64,000 nt of DNA from NCBI RefSeq assembly GCF_018224955.1, contig NZ_JAGTUU010000001.1, forward strand, positions 310,001 to 374,000. Direction: 5' to 3'. The notes below the pieces were generated by a model. The model was not told where the DNA came from. It did not search any database and saw only the letters and a list, made by a program, of their open reading frames with translations. The translations under genes were made by a program, and so were the position numbers. This document shows, in pieces, positions 1 to 9,717 of the stretch; position 1 is the stretch's first letter, and each line of letters opens with the position of its first letter. The stretch comes from Thetidibacter halocola. GTDB lineage: Bacteria > Pseudomonadota > Alphaproteobacteria > Rhodobacterales > Rhodobacteraceae.

Positions 1-2996
1 TGGTCGTCGGCTTCGGAGAGACCCTCCATCGCGCCGGAGCGGATCTTGGCGATCGCCTCTTCCAGCATGGATTGATAGAGTTCGTATCCCACGTCGCGCA
101 TCTGGCCCGACTGTTCCTCGCCCAGAAGGTTCCCGGCGCCCCTGATATCAAGGTCTTGCGAGGCGAGGTTGAAGCCCGCGCCAAGCGCGTCGAGCGAGCC
201 CAGCACGCGCAGCCGCTTTTCCGCCTGCACGGTCAACTTGGCGCGCGGTTTCGTCGTGAGATAGGCATAGGCGCGGGTCTTGGACCGCCCAACACGTCCC
301 CGGATCTGATACAGTTGCGCCAGGCCGAACATGTCGGCGCGATGCACGATCATCGTGTTGGCGGTCGGAATGTCGAGGCCGGATTCCACGATGGTCGTCG
401 CCAGCAGCACATCATATTGCCCGTCGTAAAAGGCGTTCATCTTGTCGTCGAGTTCGCCCGCCGGCATCTGGCCGTGGGCCACGACATAGGTCACCTCGAG
501 CACCTGTTCCTTGAGGAAGTCCTCGATCTCGGGCAGGTCGGTCAGGCGCGGCACGACGTAGAAGGATTGCCCGCCGCGATAGTGCTCGCGCAGCAGCGCC
601 TCGCGCACCGTGACCGGGTCGAATTCCGAGACATAGGTGCGGATCGCCAGCCGGTCGACGGGGGGCGTGCCGATCACAGACAGGTCACGCACCCCGGTCA
701 GCGACAGTTGCAGCGTGCGCGGGATGGGCGTGGCGGTCAGCGTCAGCACGTGGATATCGCTGCGCAGCTGTTTCAGCCGTTCCTTGTGCTGCACCCCGAA
801 ATGCTGTTCCTCGTCGATAATCAGCAGGCCGAGATTGTGGAACTTGATCCCCTTGGCCAGCAGCGCATGGGTGCCGATGGCGATGTCGACCGTGCCCTTG
901 GCAATGCCCTCTCGCGTCAGCGTCGCCTGTTTTGCCGAGACGAATCGCGACAGCGGTGCGACCTGCACCGGGAAGCCGCGAAAGCGTTCGGCGAAACTCT
1001 TGTAGTGCTGGCGTGCCAGCAGCGTCGTGGGCGCGATCACAGCCACCTGCACACCAGACATGGCCGCGACAAAGGCCGCGCGCATGGCGACCTCGGTCTT
1101 GCCGAAACCCACGTCGCCGCAGATCAGGCGATCCATCGGCTGGCCGGAATGCATGTCGGCCATCACGTCCTCGATGGCGCGCAACTGGTCGTCGGTCTCC
1201 TCGTAGGGGAAACGCGCGGCGAAACTCTCGTAGGCGCCCACGGGCGGGTCCATCACCGGCGCCGTGCGCAGGGCGCGTTCGGCCGCGATGCGGATCAGCT
1301 TGTCGGCCATCTCGCGGATGCGTTCCTTGAGCTTGGCCTTCTTGGCCTGCCAGGCGCCGCCGCCCAGCCGATCCAGCAAGCCTTCCTCATGGCCGTATTT
1401 CGACAGCAGTTCGATGTTCTCGACCGGCAGATACAGACGCGATCCTTCGGCATATTCGAGGGACAGGCATTCATGCGCCGCACCCACCGCGGTGATGACC
1501 TCCATCCCCTGATACCGGCCGATTCCGTGGTCCACGTGAACGACAAGGTCGCCGGGCGTAAGGCTCTGGTGCTCGGTGAGGAAGTTCTCGGCCTTGCGGC
1601 GCTTTTTAGGCTGGCGGATCAACCGGTCGCCCAGCACGTCCTGTTCGCTGATGACCGTCAGGCGCCCGTCGCCAAAGGGCGCCTCGAACCCGGCCTCCAG
1701 CGCCCAGACGGCCAGATGCAGCCCGCGCTTGCCGATACGGGTGCCGTTGCGGATCGGGATGACCTCGGCCAGGCCCTCGTCCTCGATCAGGCCGGTAAGG
1801 CGCTCGCGCGCGCCCTCGGAGTAAGAGGCGATGACAACGGGACCACCCTTCATCCGCGCTTTCACATGCGCCGCCAAGGCACCGAAAAGACTGATGGATT
1901 CCTGCTGTCGCTCGGGTGCGAAATTGCGCCCGATCCGCCCGCCCGCATCCACCACGCCCGGCCCGCTGGCCTGCGGCAACGGATGGAACTGCATCACACG
2001 GCGCGTCCCCAGCGCGGCCGTCCAGTCGGCATCGTCGAGGTAAAGCTGCGCAGGCGGCACAGGCTTGTAGACCGAGCCCATGGTCTTCTTCTGCGCCATC
2101 GCGAGGCGGCGGGTCTCGTACTGGTCGGCGATGCTGTCCCAGCGCGCCAGCCGCGCGGGCGTCAACTGGTCGTCCATCAGAACCGGTGCGTCCGGCAGGT
2201 AGTCGAACAGCGTCTCCATCCGCTCGTGGAAGAACGGCAGCCAATGCTCGGCGCCCTGGTGTTTGCGGCCCGCGCTGACCGCCTCATATAGCGGATCGTC
2301 GGACGTGCCCGCGCCGAACTCGATCCGGTAATTCTGGCGAAAGCGGGTGATCGCCGCCTCGTCGAGGATCACCTCGGAGACCGGGGCGAGTTCCACCATG
2401 TCGAGCTTTTCGGTGGTGCGCTGGGTCGCGGCGTCGAAGCGCCGCGCGCCGTCCAGCACGTCGCCGAAGAAATCGAGCCGCACCGGCCCGCCCTCGCCCG
2501 GCGGGAAGATGTCGATGATGCCGCCACGGATGGCGTAATCACCCGGTTCCGACACGGTTGGTGCCTGACTGAAGCCCATCCGCACAAGGAAGGTGCGCAG
2601 CGCCTCTTCGTCCACCCGGTCGCCGACGCGGGCGGTAAAGGCGGCCTCGCGCAGCACCTCGCGCGCCGGGATCCGCTGCATCGCGGCCGAAAGCGTCGTC
2701 AGCAGCACGAACCGCCCCGGCATCCCGTGCACCAGCCCCGCCAGCGCGGCCATGCGCCCGGCCGAGATGTCGGGATTGGGCGACACCCGGTCATAGGGCA
2801 GGCAATCCCAGGCCGGGAAGGTCACCACCGGCATTTCGGGTGCGAAGAACGTCAGCGCGTCGCGCATCGAGGCCAGCCGCCGGTCGTCGCGCGCGATATG
2901 CACGACCGGGCCGCCAGCGCGGTCCACTTCCTTCAGGATCAGCGTCGCGTCGAATCCCTCGGGCGCGCCGCCCATGATGATCGGTTTGTCTGCCAT
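1..2996 (-). CDS. mfd: Transcription-repair coupling factor Mfd (3' end beyond window)
   Basis: Mfd is a dsDNA translocase that removes stalled RNA polymerase from lesions and recruits UvrA. About 998 codons are present of a family length near 1150; the C-terminus lies off the left edge. The start is the ATG at 2996, which begins MADKPIIMGGAPEGFDATL. The Walker A segment GDVGFGKTE is at residues about 627-635 and the DEEQ box at about 728-731, in the order expected for the RecG-like helicase core. The N-terminal part contains the UvrB-like stretch WDCLPYDRVSPNPD. The long plus-strand frame over this gene is an antisense artefact. The next gene upstream, an XRE regulator, is read in the same direction. 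Confidence 0.95.
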   Translation of the reverse strand, partial: MADKPIIMGGAPEGFDATLILKEVDRAGGPVVHIARDDRRLASMRDALTFFAPEMPVVTFPAWDCLPYDRVSPNPDISAGRMAALAGLVHGMPGRFVLLTTLSAAMQRIPAREVLREAAFTARVGDRVDEEALRTFLVRMGFSQAPTVSEPGDYAIRGGIIDIFPPGEGGPVRLDFFGDVLDGARRFDAATQRTTEKLDMVELAPVSEVILDEAAITRFRQNYRIEFGAGTSDDPLYEAVSAGRKHQGAEHWLPFFHERMETLFDYLPDAPVLMDDQLTPARLARWDSIADQYETRRLAMAQKKTMGSVYKPVPPAQLYLDDADWTAALGTRRVMQFHPLPQASGPGVVDAGGRIGRNFAPERQQESISLFGALAAHVKARMKGGPVVIASYSEGARERLTGLIEDEGLAEVIPIRNGTRIGKRGLHLAVWALEAGFEAPFGDGRLTVISEQDVLGDRLIRQPKKRRKAENFLTEHQSLTPGDLVVHVDHGIGRYQGMEVITAVGAAHECLSLEYAEGSRLYLPVENIELLSKYGHEEGLLDRLGGGAWQAKKAKLKERIREMADKLIRIAAERALRTAPVMDPPVGAYESFAARFPYEETDDQLRAIEDVMADMHSGQPMDRLICGDVGFGKTEVAMRAAFVAAMSGVQVAVIAPTTLLARQHYKSFAERFRGFPVQVAPLSRFVSAKQATLTREGIAKGTVDIAIGTHALLAKGIKFHNLGLLIIDEEQHFGVQHKERLKQLRSDIHVLTLTATPIPRTLQLSLTGVRDLSVIGTPPVDRLAIRTYVSEFDPVTVREALLREHYRGGQSFYVVPRLTDLPEIEDFLKEQVLEVTYVVAHGQMPAGELDDKMNAFYDGQYDVLLATTIVESGLDIPTANTMIVHRADMFGLAQLYQIRGRVGRSKTRAYAYLTTKPRAKLTVQAEKRLRVLGSLDALGAGFNLASQDLDIRGAGNLLGEEQSGQMRDVGYELYQSMLEEAIAKIRSGAMEGLSEADD

Positions 2997-3048
2997 GGCG
3001 CGCCACATGGCGCGCCGGGCGCGTCAGGTCAACAGCGCTTTGCGCCTG

Positions 3049-3669
3049 TCACCCCAGCGAAGTGACCCAGAGAATGGTGGCGTCATCCTCGCTGACCGAG
3101 ATCACGTTGTGCCCCATGGTCGCGTCGTAATAGGCGCTGTCGCCGCGACGCATCTCGATCGGCTCGTAGAACTCGGTATACAGCCGAACCACCCCGGTCA
3201 GGACGTAGAGGAATTCCTCGCCGTCATGGCGCACCCAGCCGTCGAATTCCGACAGGTCGCGGGCGCGGATGCGGGCGCGGTAGGGCAGCATCCGCTTGCG
3301 CGTCAGGGTCTCGGCCAGCAGCGTGTGCTCATAGGTGGCGGTGGCGTGGTGGTTGCCCTCACCCAAGCGCGTGACCGCCATCCGCCCGTTGACCTTTTCC
3401 GCCTGCGGCGGCGTGAACAGCTGCGGGATCGAGATTTCCAGCCCCACCGCCAGCTTCTTCAGCGCGTCGTAGGTGGGCGACATCTGGCCGTTTTCGATCT
3501 TGGACAGGGTCGAGCGCGCTAGGCCGGCCTTTTTCGCCGCCTGCTCCAGCGTCCAGTCTTTCTGCTTGCGCAATTCGCGGACGCGAGCCCCCAGGTCGAC
3601 GGGTTCACCGGCCAGTTCCTCGCCCTCGGCCCTAGCGATGCGGATCAGGGATTTCGGGTCCTTGCTCAT
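3049..3669 (-). CDS. XRE-family regulator with C-terminal cupin domain
   Basis: A DNA-binding regulator of 206 residues. An XRE-type helix-turn-helix occupies residues about 28-82, with ARVRELRKQKDWTLEQAAKK followed by the recognition-helix segment STLSKIENGQMSPTYDALKK. A cupin sensor fold covers about 130-200, with RHDGEEFLYVLTGVVRLY and RRGDSAYYDATMGHNV. HTH-cupin proteins of this size (SutR/PuuR-like) usually sense a small metabolite and act on a neighbouring operon. The gene is divergent from the acyl-CoA ligase at 3739 with only 69 bp between the starts, so that ligase and the regulator itself are the obvious targets. The ligand cannot be read from the sequence. Confidence 0.9.
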   Translation of the reverse strand: MSKDPKSLIRIARAEGEELAGEPVDLGARVRELRKQKDWTLEQAAKKAGLARSTLSKIENGQMSPTYDALKKLAVGLEISIPQLFTPPQAEKVNGRMAVTRLGEGNHHATATYEHTLLAETLTRKRMLPYRARIRARDLSEFDGWVRHDGEEFLYVLTGVVRLYTEFYEPIEMRRGDSAYYDATMGHNVISVSEDDATILWVTSLG

Positions 3670-3738
3670 GTGTTTGCGCTATAGGGTCGCGCGGACAGGC
3701 TTGCAAGCGCGGGGCTTGCGCTGGCATAGGCTGACCGC

Positions 3739-5256
3739 ATGGAGTCCGTATTCCACGACGGCGCCTTTGCGCCCTGCCCCGCCCCGTTCAACCTGGCCGC
3801 GCATGTGCTCGCGGCGGGCGAACGCATGCCCGACAAGATCGCGCTGGCGCTGGTGAAACCCACCGGGGCAGAGCGCTGGTCCTATGCTCGCCTCATCGCG
3901 GCGGTGCGCGGCACCGCGACGGGGCTGTTGCAGGCGGGGCTGAAGCCGGGGGACATCGTGCTGCTGCGGCTGGGCAACAGCGTGGATTTCCCAATCGCCT
4001 ACCTGGGCGCCATCGCGGCCGGAATCGTGCCCGTTCCGACCTCTTCCCAGCTGGTCGAGCGTGAAGTGACCGGAATCGTGCAACAGGTGACGCCCGCCGC
4101 GATCCTGCGTGCCAAGGGCGTGGCCTGCCCCGAAGGTCTTACCCCCGTCATCGCCGAAGATGTCTTCCGCCGCTGGCGCGACCTGCCGCAAGCCGATTAC
4201 GCCATGGGCGACCCGGACCGGCTGGGATACATCGTCTTCACCTCGGGCACCTCGGGCACGCCGCGTGCCGTGATGCATGCGCATCGGGCGGTCTGGGCGC
4301 GGCAGATGATGATGCGCGACTGGTATGACCTGCACGAGGGCGACAGGCTGCTGCATGCGGGCGCGTTCAACTGGACCTTCACGCTGGGCACCGGGCTGAT
4401 GGACCCGTGGGCGGCGGGGGCGACCGCGCTGATCCCGGCGCAGGGCACCGACCCGGCCCAGTTGGCGCTACTGCTCCGGCGCAACGACGCCACGCTGTTC
4501 GCGGCGGCGCCGGGCGTGTTCCGCCAGATGCTGAAATACCCGCTGCCTGCCATGCCCCGTCTGCGCCACGGCCTCGCCGCCGGCGAGAAACTGTCCGAGA
4601 CGGTGCGCACCGGCTGGCGCGAGGCGACGGGGACCGAGATCTACGAGGCGTTTGGCATGTCGGAATGCTCGACCTTCGTTTCCGCAGCGCCGGGGCGCCC
4701 GGCGGCCGAGGGCTGTCTCGGCCTGCCGCAGCGCGGGCGGCACATGGCGATCCTCGGACCGGATGGCAGCCCGGTGCCGCGCGGCACGCCGGGCATCATC
4801 GCCGTGCACCGCGACGATCCCGGCCTGATGTTGGGCTATCGCGGCGCCGAGGCAGAGACGCGGGCACGCTTCTCCGGCGACTGGTTCCTGACCGGCGACG
4901 GTTCGGTGATGCGCGAGGACGGGCAGATCGCCTATCTGGGCCGCGACGACGACATGATGAACGCCGGCGGCTACCGGGTCTCGCCGCTCGAGGTCGAGGC
5001 GGCGCTGGCGGGCCTGCCCGGCGTGACCGAGATCGCCGTGACCGACATCGCCGTGCGCGCCGACGTGCGGGTGATCGCCGCCTTCTACACCGGCGCACCG
5101 CAGGACGAGGCCGTGCTGCTGGCTGCCGCCGCCGAACGGCTCGCCCGATACAAGCAGCCACGCGCCTTCTTCCATGTCGAGACGCTGCCACGCAATCCCA
5201 ACGGCAAGCTGCGCCGCTCTGCGCTGCGCCGCCTCGCCGAAGGCGACCAGGGTTGA
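3739..5256 (+). CDS. AMP-forming acyl-CoA ligase (ANL superfamily)
   Basis: An adenylate-forming enzyme that would activate a carboxylic acid to acyl-AMP and then acyl-CoA, in the cytoplasm. At 505 residues it has normal length. The phosphate-binding motif TSGTSGTPR is at 168-176, the EAFGMSECS segment near 310, a TGDGSVMREDG hinge region near 390, and the C-terminal catalytic-lysine segment NPNGKLRRS near 488. The layout resembles benzoate/cyclohexanecarboxylate-CoA ligases and other aromatic or branched acid ligases, but substrate is not decidable here. It starts 69 bp from the divergent XRE-cupin gene, its probable regulator, and is followed 69 bp later by a FrnE-like oxidoreductase. Confidence 0.88.
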   Translation: MESVFHDGAFAPCPAPFNLAAHVLAAGERMPDKIALALVKPTGAERWSYARLIAAVRGTATGLLQAGLKPGDIVLLRLGNSVDFPIAYLGAIAAGIVPVPTSSQLVEREVTGIVQQVTPAAILRAKGVACPEGLTPVIAEDVFRRWRDLPQADYAMGDPDRLGYIVFTSGTSGTPRAVMHAHRAVWARQMMMRDWYDLHEGDRLLHAGAFNWTFTLGTGLMDPWAAGATALIPAQGTDPAQLALLLRRNDATLFAAAPGVFRQMLKYPLPAMPRLRHGLAAGEKLSETVRTGWREATGTEIYEAFGMSECSTFVSAAPGRPAAEGCLGLPQRGRHMAILGPDGSPVPRGTPGIIAVHRDDPGLMLGYRGAEAETRARFSGDWFLTGDGSVMREDGQIAYLGRDDDMMNAGGYRVSPLEVEAALAGLPGVTEIAVTDIAVRADVRVIAAFYTGAPQDEAVLLAAAAERLARYKQPRAFFHVETLPRNPNGKLRRSALRRLAEGDQG

Positions 5257-5325
5257 AAACACGGGTCACGGCCTGTCGCGTCCCGGCGTGAAGCCTGCTA
5301 AACCGGCCCCAAGGAGGCGCCTGCC

Positions 5326-5970
5326 ATGATTCAGCTCGATATCTTTTCCGACCCGATTTGCCCCTGGTGCTATATCGGAAAGGCCCACCTGGACCGCGCG
5401 CTGGAGGCCAATCCGGACCACCCGTTCCGCATCCGCTGGCTGCCCTTTATGCTGAACCCCGACATGCCCGCCGAGGGCAAGGACCGCCGCACCTACCTCG
5501 AAACGAAATTCGGCGGCAAGGACGCGGCGGTAAAAGCCTACATGCCGGTGGCCGAGCATGCGAAAAAGGCCGGTCTTGACCTGAAGCTCGACAGTATCGC
5601 GCGCACGCCGTCCACGATCGACGCGCATCGGCTGATCCACTGGGCGGAGCTGGAAGGGGTGCAAACGCCGGTCGTCTCGGCCCTGTTCCGGGCCTATTTC
5701 ATCGAGGGCCGCGACATCGGCGATACCGAGGTGCTGGCGGACATCGCCGACGCCTGCGGCATGGATGCCAGCGTGGTGCTGCGCCTGCTGGCCAGCGACT
5801 CCGACCGGCGCGAGATCGTGGAACGCGACGCGGCGGCGCGTGGCATGGGCGTGACGGCGGTGCCAACCTTCATCGTCGCGGGCAAGCACGCAGTGCCCGG
5901 CGCACAGCCGCCCGAACTGTGGACGCAGGTCATCGCCGAGCTGCGCGAAGGGGCGGATCCGGCGGCATGA
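5326..5970 (+). CDS. DsbA-family oxidoreductase, FrnE-like
   Basis: A 214-residue thioredoxin-fold protein of the FrnE / 2-hydroxychromene-2-carboxylate isomerase branch of the DsbA superfamily. The redox motif CPWC is at residues 12-15, right after the first beta strand (IQLDIFSDPICPWC). There is no signal peptide, so it is cytoplasmic. The cis-Pro region GVTAVPTFIV lies near 184-193. The ATG has a good ribosome-binding site (AAGGAGG about 10 bases upstream). Its TGA overlaps the start of the potassium-channel gene as ATGA, so the two are probably translationally coupled. Many relatives act on polyketide or glutathione adducts, or as disulfide isomerases; which applies here is unknown. Confidence 0.88.
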   Translation: MIQLDIFSDPICPWCYIGKAHLDRALEANPDHPFRIRWLPFMLNPDMPAEGKDRRTYLETKFGGKDAAVKAYMPVAEHAKKAGLDLKLDSIARTPSTIDAHRLIHWAELEGVQTPVVSALFRAYFIEGRDIGDTEVLADIADACGMDASVVLRLLASDSDRREIVERDAAARGMGVTAVPTFIVAGKHAVPGAQPPELWTQVIAELREGADPAA

Positions 5971-6326
5971 AACGCCTGGGGCTGATCACCCTCTTCGCCA
6001 CGCCAGTGGGGATCATCGCGCTGGGCACGGTGTTCTTCCACCTGGTCGAAGGGTGGTCGCTGCTCGATTCCTATTTCTTCACCGTGGTCACGTTGTCCAC
6101 CGTGGGCTATGGCAACCTCGTGCCCGTCACCGTGGCAGGCAAGATCGCGACAACCGTCTTCATCTTGCTTGGCCTCGGCATATTCGCCGTCGCGATCCAG
6201 CAATTCGGTGTCTTCGCCATGCGAAAGCGCGAAGAACACGTGGAATGGCTGATCGGCCGGCTGGGCGAAGGCAAGGCCGCCAATGCTGACGATCCACCAG
6301 GCGAGGACAGGGACAGCCCGCGCTGA
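5967..6326 (+). CDS. Two-TM potassium channel family protein
   Basis: A 119-residue inner-membrane pore subunit. It has a first TM helix (about 6-28), a pore loop with the K+ selectivity filter TVGYG at residues 45-49, and a second TM helix (about 58-80), then a short charged cytoplasmic tail without an RCK/TrkA-N domain. The start at 5967 is chosen because it overlaps the previous stop as ATGA and gives MKRLGLITLF directly before TM1; an upstream in-frame ATG at 5919 would add 16 basic non-membrane residues inside the previous gene. It would form a KcsA-like tetramer. Its gating signal is unknown. Confidence 0.87.
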   Translation: MKRLGLITLFATPVGIIALGTVFFHLVEGWSLLDSYFFTVVTLSTVGYGNLVPVTVAGKIATTVFILLGLGIFAVAIQQFGVFAMRKREEHVEWLIGRLGEGKAANADDPPGEDRDSPR

Positions 6327-6400
6327 CCCTGCGTTTGCGCAGGTCCGACCCTGCGGAAATGGCCCTGTTCGGCATGGCCGCACGGTGTTAGCTGCGGATC

Positions 6401-7654
6401 ATGCACAGTCACGCGATCCCACAGCAGATGCCCGGACGGACCGAGTTCATCGCGCTTGTCGCGATGCTGTTCGCCACCATCGCCTTTTCCATAGACGGGA
6501 TGCTGCCCGCCCTGCCCGCGATGGCCGAGCAGTTCTCGCCCGACGCGCCGAACCGGGCGCAGTTCGTGGTCACCAGCTTCGTGCTGGGGATGGGGATCGG
6601 AACGCTGTTCACCGGGCCGTTGTCGGATGCACTGGGCCGCAAGCCGGTGGTGCTGGGCGGCGCCGCGCTCTACATCGCCGGGTCGTTCCTGGCCGCAATG
6701 GCGCAGTCGCTGGAGATGCTGCTGCTGGCGCGGCTCTTGCAGGGCCTGGGCGCCGCAGGTCCCCGCGTGGTGGCGCTGGCGATCATCCGCGACCTCTTTG
6801 CCGGGCGCGGCATGGCGCAGATCATGTCCTTCGTGATGATGGTCTTCACCATCGTGCCGGCGCTGGCGCCCTCGATCGGGGCGGGGCTGATCGCGCTCTG
6901 GGGCTGGCGGGCGGTTTTCGGTGCCTTCATCCTGTTCTCGGCCATCTCGGCGCTGTGGCTGGCGCTGCGCCTGCCCGAGACCCTGCCCGAGGAACAGAGG
7001 CGCCCCTTTCGCCTTGCGCTGATCCGCGACGCCGCGCGCGAGATGGCTGCACACCCGATGGTGCGCCTGTCCATCGTCACACAGGGCCTGTGCTTCGGCA
7101 TGCTGTTCACCATGATCTCGACCGTGCAGCCGATCTACGACCAGGCCTTTGGCCGGGCCGACAGCTTTCCGATGTGGTTCGGGATCGTGGCGATCCTCGC
7201 CGCCTCGGGCAGTTTCGTGAACGCGCGGCTGGTGATGCGGCTGGGCATGCGGCGGCTGGTCAGCCGGATGCTGCTGGCGCAGACCGGACTGAGTGCAGTG
7301 ATGGTGTTGCTGACCCTTTCGGGCCTGTCGGGAGACCCGCTCTTCGCCGCCTTCGTGACCTGGCAGGTCTCGGTCTTCTTCCAGGCCGGCCTGACGCTGG
7401 GAAACCTGAACGCGCTTGGGATGGAGCCGATGGGCCATATCGCCGGCCTGGCGGCCTCGATCATCGGCGGTGTCGCGACGGTGGTGGCGGTGGTGCTGGC
7501 GCTGCCGGTCAGCCTGGCCTTTGACGGCACACCGCTGAGCACGGCCGTGGCCATCCTCGTCTATGCCGTCCTTGGCGTCGGGCTGAGCCGCCGCATGGCG
7601 CGGCTGGAGCGCGAGGGCACCGGGTCCGCGCCCATCACGCCCGCTGCGCCCTGA
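6401..7654 (+). CDS. Bcr/CflA-family MFS drug exporter
   Basis: A 417-residue major-facilitator transporter with about 12 TM helices. The conserved loop 2-3 motif appears as GPLSDALGRKPVVLGG, and TM4 carries LLLARLLQGLGAAGPRVVAL, where the family has RxxQGxGAA followed by an Arg in the helix. This pattern is typical of the Bcr/CflA (DHA1) subgroup, which exports drugs such as bicyclomycin and chloramphenicol by proton antiport. Substrate is not predictable. It is convergent with the chemoreceptor gene, with only 15 bp between the two stops. Confidence 0.9.
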   Translation: MHSHAIPQQMPGRTEFIALVAMLFATIAFSIDGMLPALPAMAEQFSPDAPNRAQFVVTSFVLGMGIGTLFTGPLSDALGRKPVVLGGAALYIAGSFLAAMAQSLEMLLLARLLQGLGAAGPRVVALAIIRDLFAGRGMAQIMSFVMMVFTIVPALAPSIGAGLIALWGWRAVFGAFILFSAISALWLALRLPETLPEEQRRPFRLALIRDAAREMAAHPMVRLSIVTQGLCFGMLFTMISTVQPIYDQAFGRADSFPMWFGIVAILAASGSFVNARLVMRLGMRRLVSRMLLAQTGLSAVMVLLTLSGLSGDPLFAAFVTWQVSVFFQAGLTLGNLNALGMEPMGHIAGLAASIIGGVATVVAVVLALPVSLAFDGTPLSTAVAILVYAVLGVGLSRRMARLEREGTGSAPITPAAP

Positions 7655-7669
7655 CCCGGGCGCCTGCCG

Positions 7670-9214
7670 TCAGGCCACCCTGCGCCGTTGCGCCGGATGG
7701 CCCCGGCGGTTGCCGAAGGCCGCCATGCTGTCGCTCAGCGCATGGGCCTGTTCGCGCAGGCGCAGGCCCATCGCAGCCAGTTCCTCGCTTTCGCCGGCTG
7801 TGGCCTGCGTGCGCCGGTCAAGGTCCGAGATCGTCTGCGCCAGCTGTCCCATTCCGCCGGCCTGGTCCTGCGCCTCGTCGCGGATACGGCCGATCTGACC
7901 GCTGACCTCGCCGATCTGGCTGACGATCCGCGACAGCCGCTTGCCCGCCTCGTTGACCAGGTTCGCCCCCTCGGAAACCTGCGCGGCGCTGGTCGCGATC
8001 AGCGACTTGACGCCATTGGCCGCCTCGGCGGTGCGCTGCGCCAGCCCCTGCACCTCGCCCGCGACGACGGCAAAGCCACGACCCGAGTCGCCCGCGCGCG
8101 CCGCCTCGACCCCGGCGTTGAGCGCGAGAAGGTTGGTCTGGAAGGCGATGTCGTCGATCAGGTCCATGATCTGCGCAACCTCGGAAGAGCTCTTTTCGAT
8201 CAGGTGCATCGCGGCGATGGCCTGTTCGGTCACCATGCCGCCCTGCTCGGCCTCGGAGCGAGTCGCGTCGGCGCGCGAGGCCAGGGCGCTGGCCTCGTCC
8301 GCGGTCCTGCGCACCTTGCCGGTGATGTCGGTCAGGGTCTCGGCCGCGTCGCTCAGCGCCTGGGCCTGCGCCTCGTTCCGGGTTGACAGCGAGGCAGTCA
8401 TGGATTCGAGCGCGACCGCATCCTGGTTGAAGGACAGCGCCGCGTCCTGCGCCTGTTCCACCGCCTCGGCCAGCAACGCGACGGCCCGGTTGAAATCGGC
8501 GCGCAGCGCCTCGAAGCCTTCGGGCATGTCGGTCTCGATCCGGCAGTTCAGGTCGCGGTCTGCCATCTGGGAAAGGTGCGCCTGAAGACGGGTGACGACG
8601 GCCGCCGTCTCGTCCCGCTTGCGAGCGGCCTCGGCGCGGGCGGCCTCGGCCCGGTCGCTTTCCTCGGCCAGCGCGGCCCGCTGCGCCGCCATTTCACCGG
8701 CCATCGCGGCGCGCTGGAGGATCGCGATCGTCAGCAGGGCACCTTCGGCGACGACAGCGCCGCCATGGATCGCGGTGCGCACCACGTTCTCGGCCAGGTC
8801 GGCCGAGGGATAGACCAGCGACGGCAGCAGCACCGTCAGGCCCAAGTGGTGCAGCGCGACGACGCCACAACCGGTCAGCAACGGCCAGGGCGAGGGAAAG
8901 ACCGACAGGATGGCAAGCGACACGAAAAAGATCATGTGTGCGTCGATCTGCCAGGGATGACCGGCAAAGGCCGCCGTCAGCAGCATCGGCTGCGCCACGC
9001 AGCACAGCGCCAACACGTAGTCCGTCAGCCGCGAGTCGAGCCGCAGTGCAAGCCAGCCGACCAGGCCTACCGTGCAGGCGGCCGCTGCCTCGACATACAC
9101 GTCGCGTCCCAGCAAGACATCCACCAGCGCGATGAAGGGGATCATCAACCAGGTGCACGCGAGAACCGTCACCCGCTGGAATCGTGCCTCGCCATTCGAA
9201 AGAAACCGTTTCAT
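7670..9214 (-). CDS. Methyl-accepting chemotaxis protein with polytopic membrane sensor
   Basis: A 514-residue chemoreceptor. The N-terminal 170 residues form about five or six TM helices with short loops rather than the usual two TMs around a periplasmic domain. A HAMP-like/linker coiled coil follows, then a full signalling domain with the hairpin tip [20 protein letters not shown] and [20 protein letters not shown]. The start at 9214 overlaps the previous stop as ATGA; the ATG at 9232 is inside the upstream gene. It signals to CheA/CheW in the cytoplasm. The membrane-embedded input region suggests it senses something in or across the membrane, for example energy state. Confidence 0.9.
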   Translation of the reverse strand: MKRFLSNGEARFQRVTVLACTWLMIPFIALVDVLLGRDVYVEAAAACTVGLVGWLALRLDSRLTDYVLALCCVAQPMLLTAAFAGHPWQIDAHMIFFVSLAILSVFPSPWPLLTGCGVVALHHLGLTVLLPSLVYPSADLAENVVRTAIHGGAVVAEGALLTIAILQRAAMAGEMAAQRAALAEESDRAEAARAEAARKRDETAAVVTRLQAHLSQMADRDLNCRIETDMPEGFEALRADFNRAVALLAEAVEQAQDAALSFNQDAVALESMTASLSTRNEAQAQALSDAAETLTDITGKVRRTADEASALASRADATRSEAEQGGMVTEQAIAAMHLIEKSSSEVAQIMDLIDDIAFQTNLLALNAGVEAARAGDSGRGFAVVAGEVQGLAQRTAEAANGVKSLIATSAAQVSEGANLVNEAGKRLSRIVSQIGEVSGQIGRIRDEAQDQAGGMGQLAQTISDLDRRTQATAGESEELAAMGLRLREQAHALSDSMAAFGNRRGHPAQRRRVA

Positions 9215-9540
9215 GTTCTGTCCAGTCCGCAAAGGAGGGCCAGCGCCGAGCCGTCGCGCACCGCCCAGGCGCCCAGTTCATAGAGCACAGGCCGGGGATC
9301 CGGCCCGTCGAAGGTGGCAAGCGTGCCGAACGGCGCCGAAACCGGCCCCAGCGGCGTGCCACCCGCCTGCAGGACGATCGACGCCGCACCCGCCCCCCAG
9401 GGCGGTGCCAGGACCAGCACCGGTCCGCTGCCGGGCCGAGCATCGGGGCCGAGCGCCGCCGCCACGGGCACCGCCGCGATCAGCACCGCCACGACAAGCC
9501 CGAGCGCGAGGTTCGCCATTTCCGCCGTTTGTCTCTTCAT
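9211..9540 (-). CDS. Small membrane-anchored protein coupled to the chemoreceptor
   Basis: I do not recognise this 109-residue protein. One hydrophobic helix lies at about 8-30 ([20 protein letters not shown]), followed by a short Gly/Pro/Ala-rich globular part with [19 protein letters not shown] near the end. The helix could be an uncleaved anchor or a signal peptide, so the rest is likely periplasmic. The ATG at 9540 is preferred over an upstream in-frame ATG at 9753, because the extra residues look like antisense of the region before the YitT gene. The stop overlaps the chemoreceptor ATG as ATGA, so the two are made together and this protein may work with that receptor. Confidence 0.62.
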   Translation of the reverse strand: MKRQTAEMANLALGLVVAVLIAAVPVAAALGPDARPGSGPVLVLAPPWGAGAASIVLQAGGTPLGPVSAPFGTLATFDGPDPRPVLYELGAWAVRDGSALALLCGLDRT

Positions 9541-9717
9541 GCTGCCGGAGTAGCAGCCAAACCTTACCGGGTGGTTGCCGGTCGCACGAAACCCGCGCGC
9601 CGAAGCTGCCGGATTTTCATGCAGATGCGGGCATGGGCGCGCGCAATCGGGGCATCGCGACCGCCGCATCCCGACCGGCCCTTGCGGCCCGCGGCACCAT
9701 CCGGCACAGGCTGAATC

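Noticed and set aside
72-2291. Long plus-strand frame of 739 codons
   Set aside because: It is the antisense of mfd, whose minus-strand frame carries all helicase motifs; high-GC codon bias creates such shadows.
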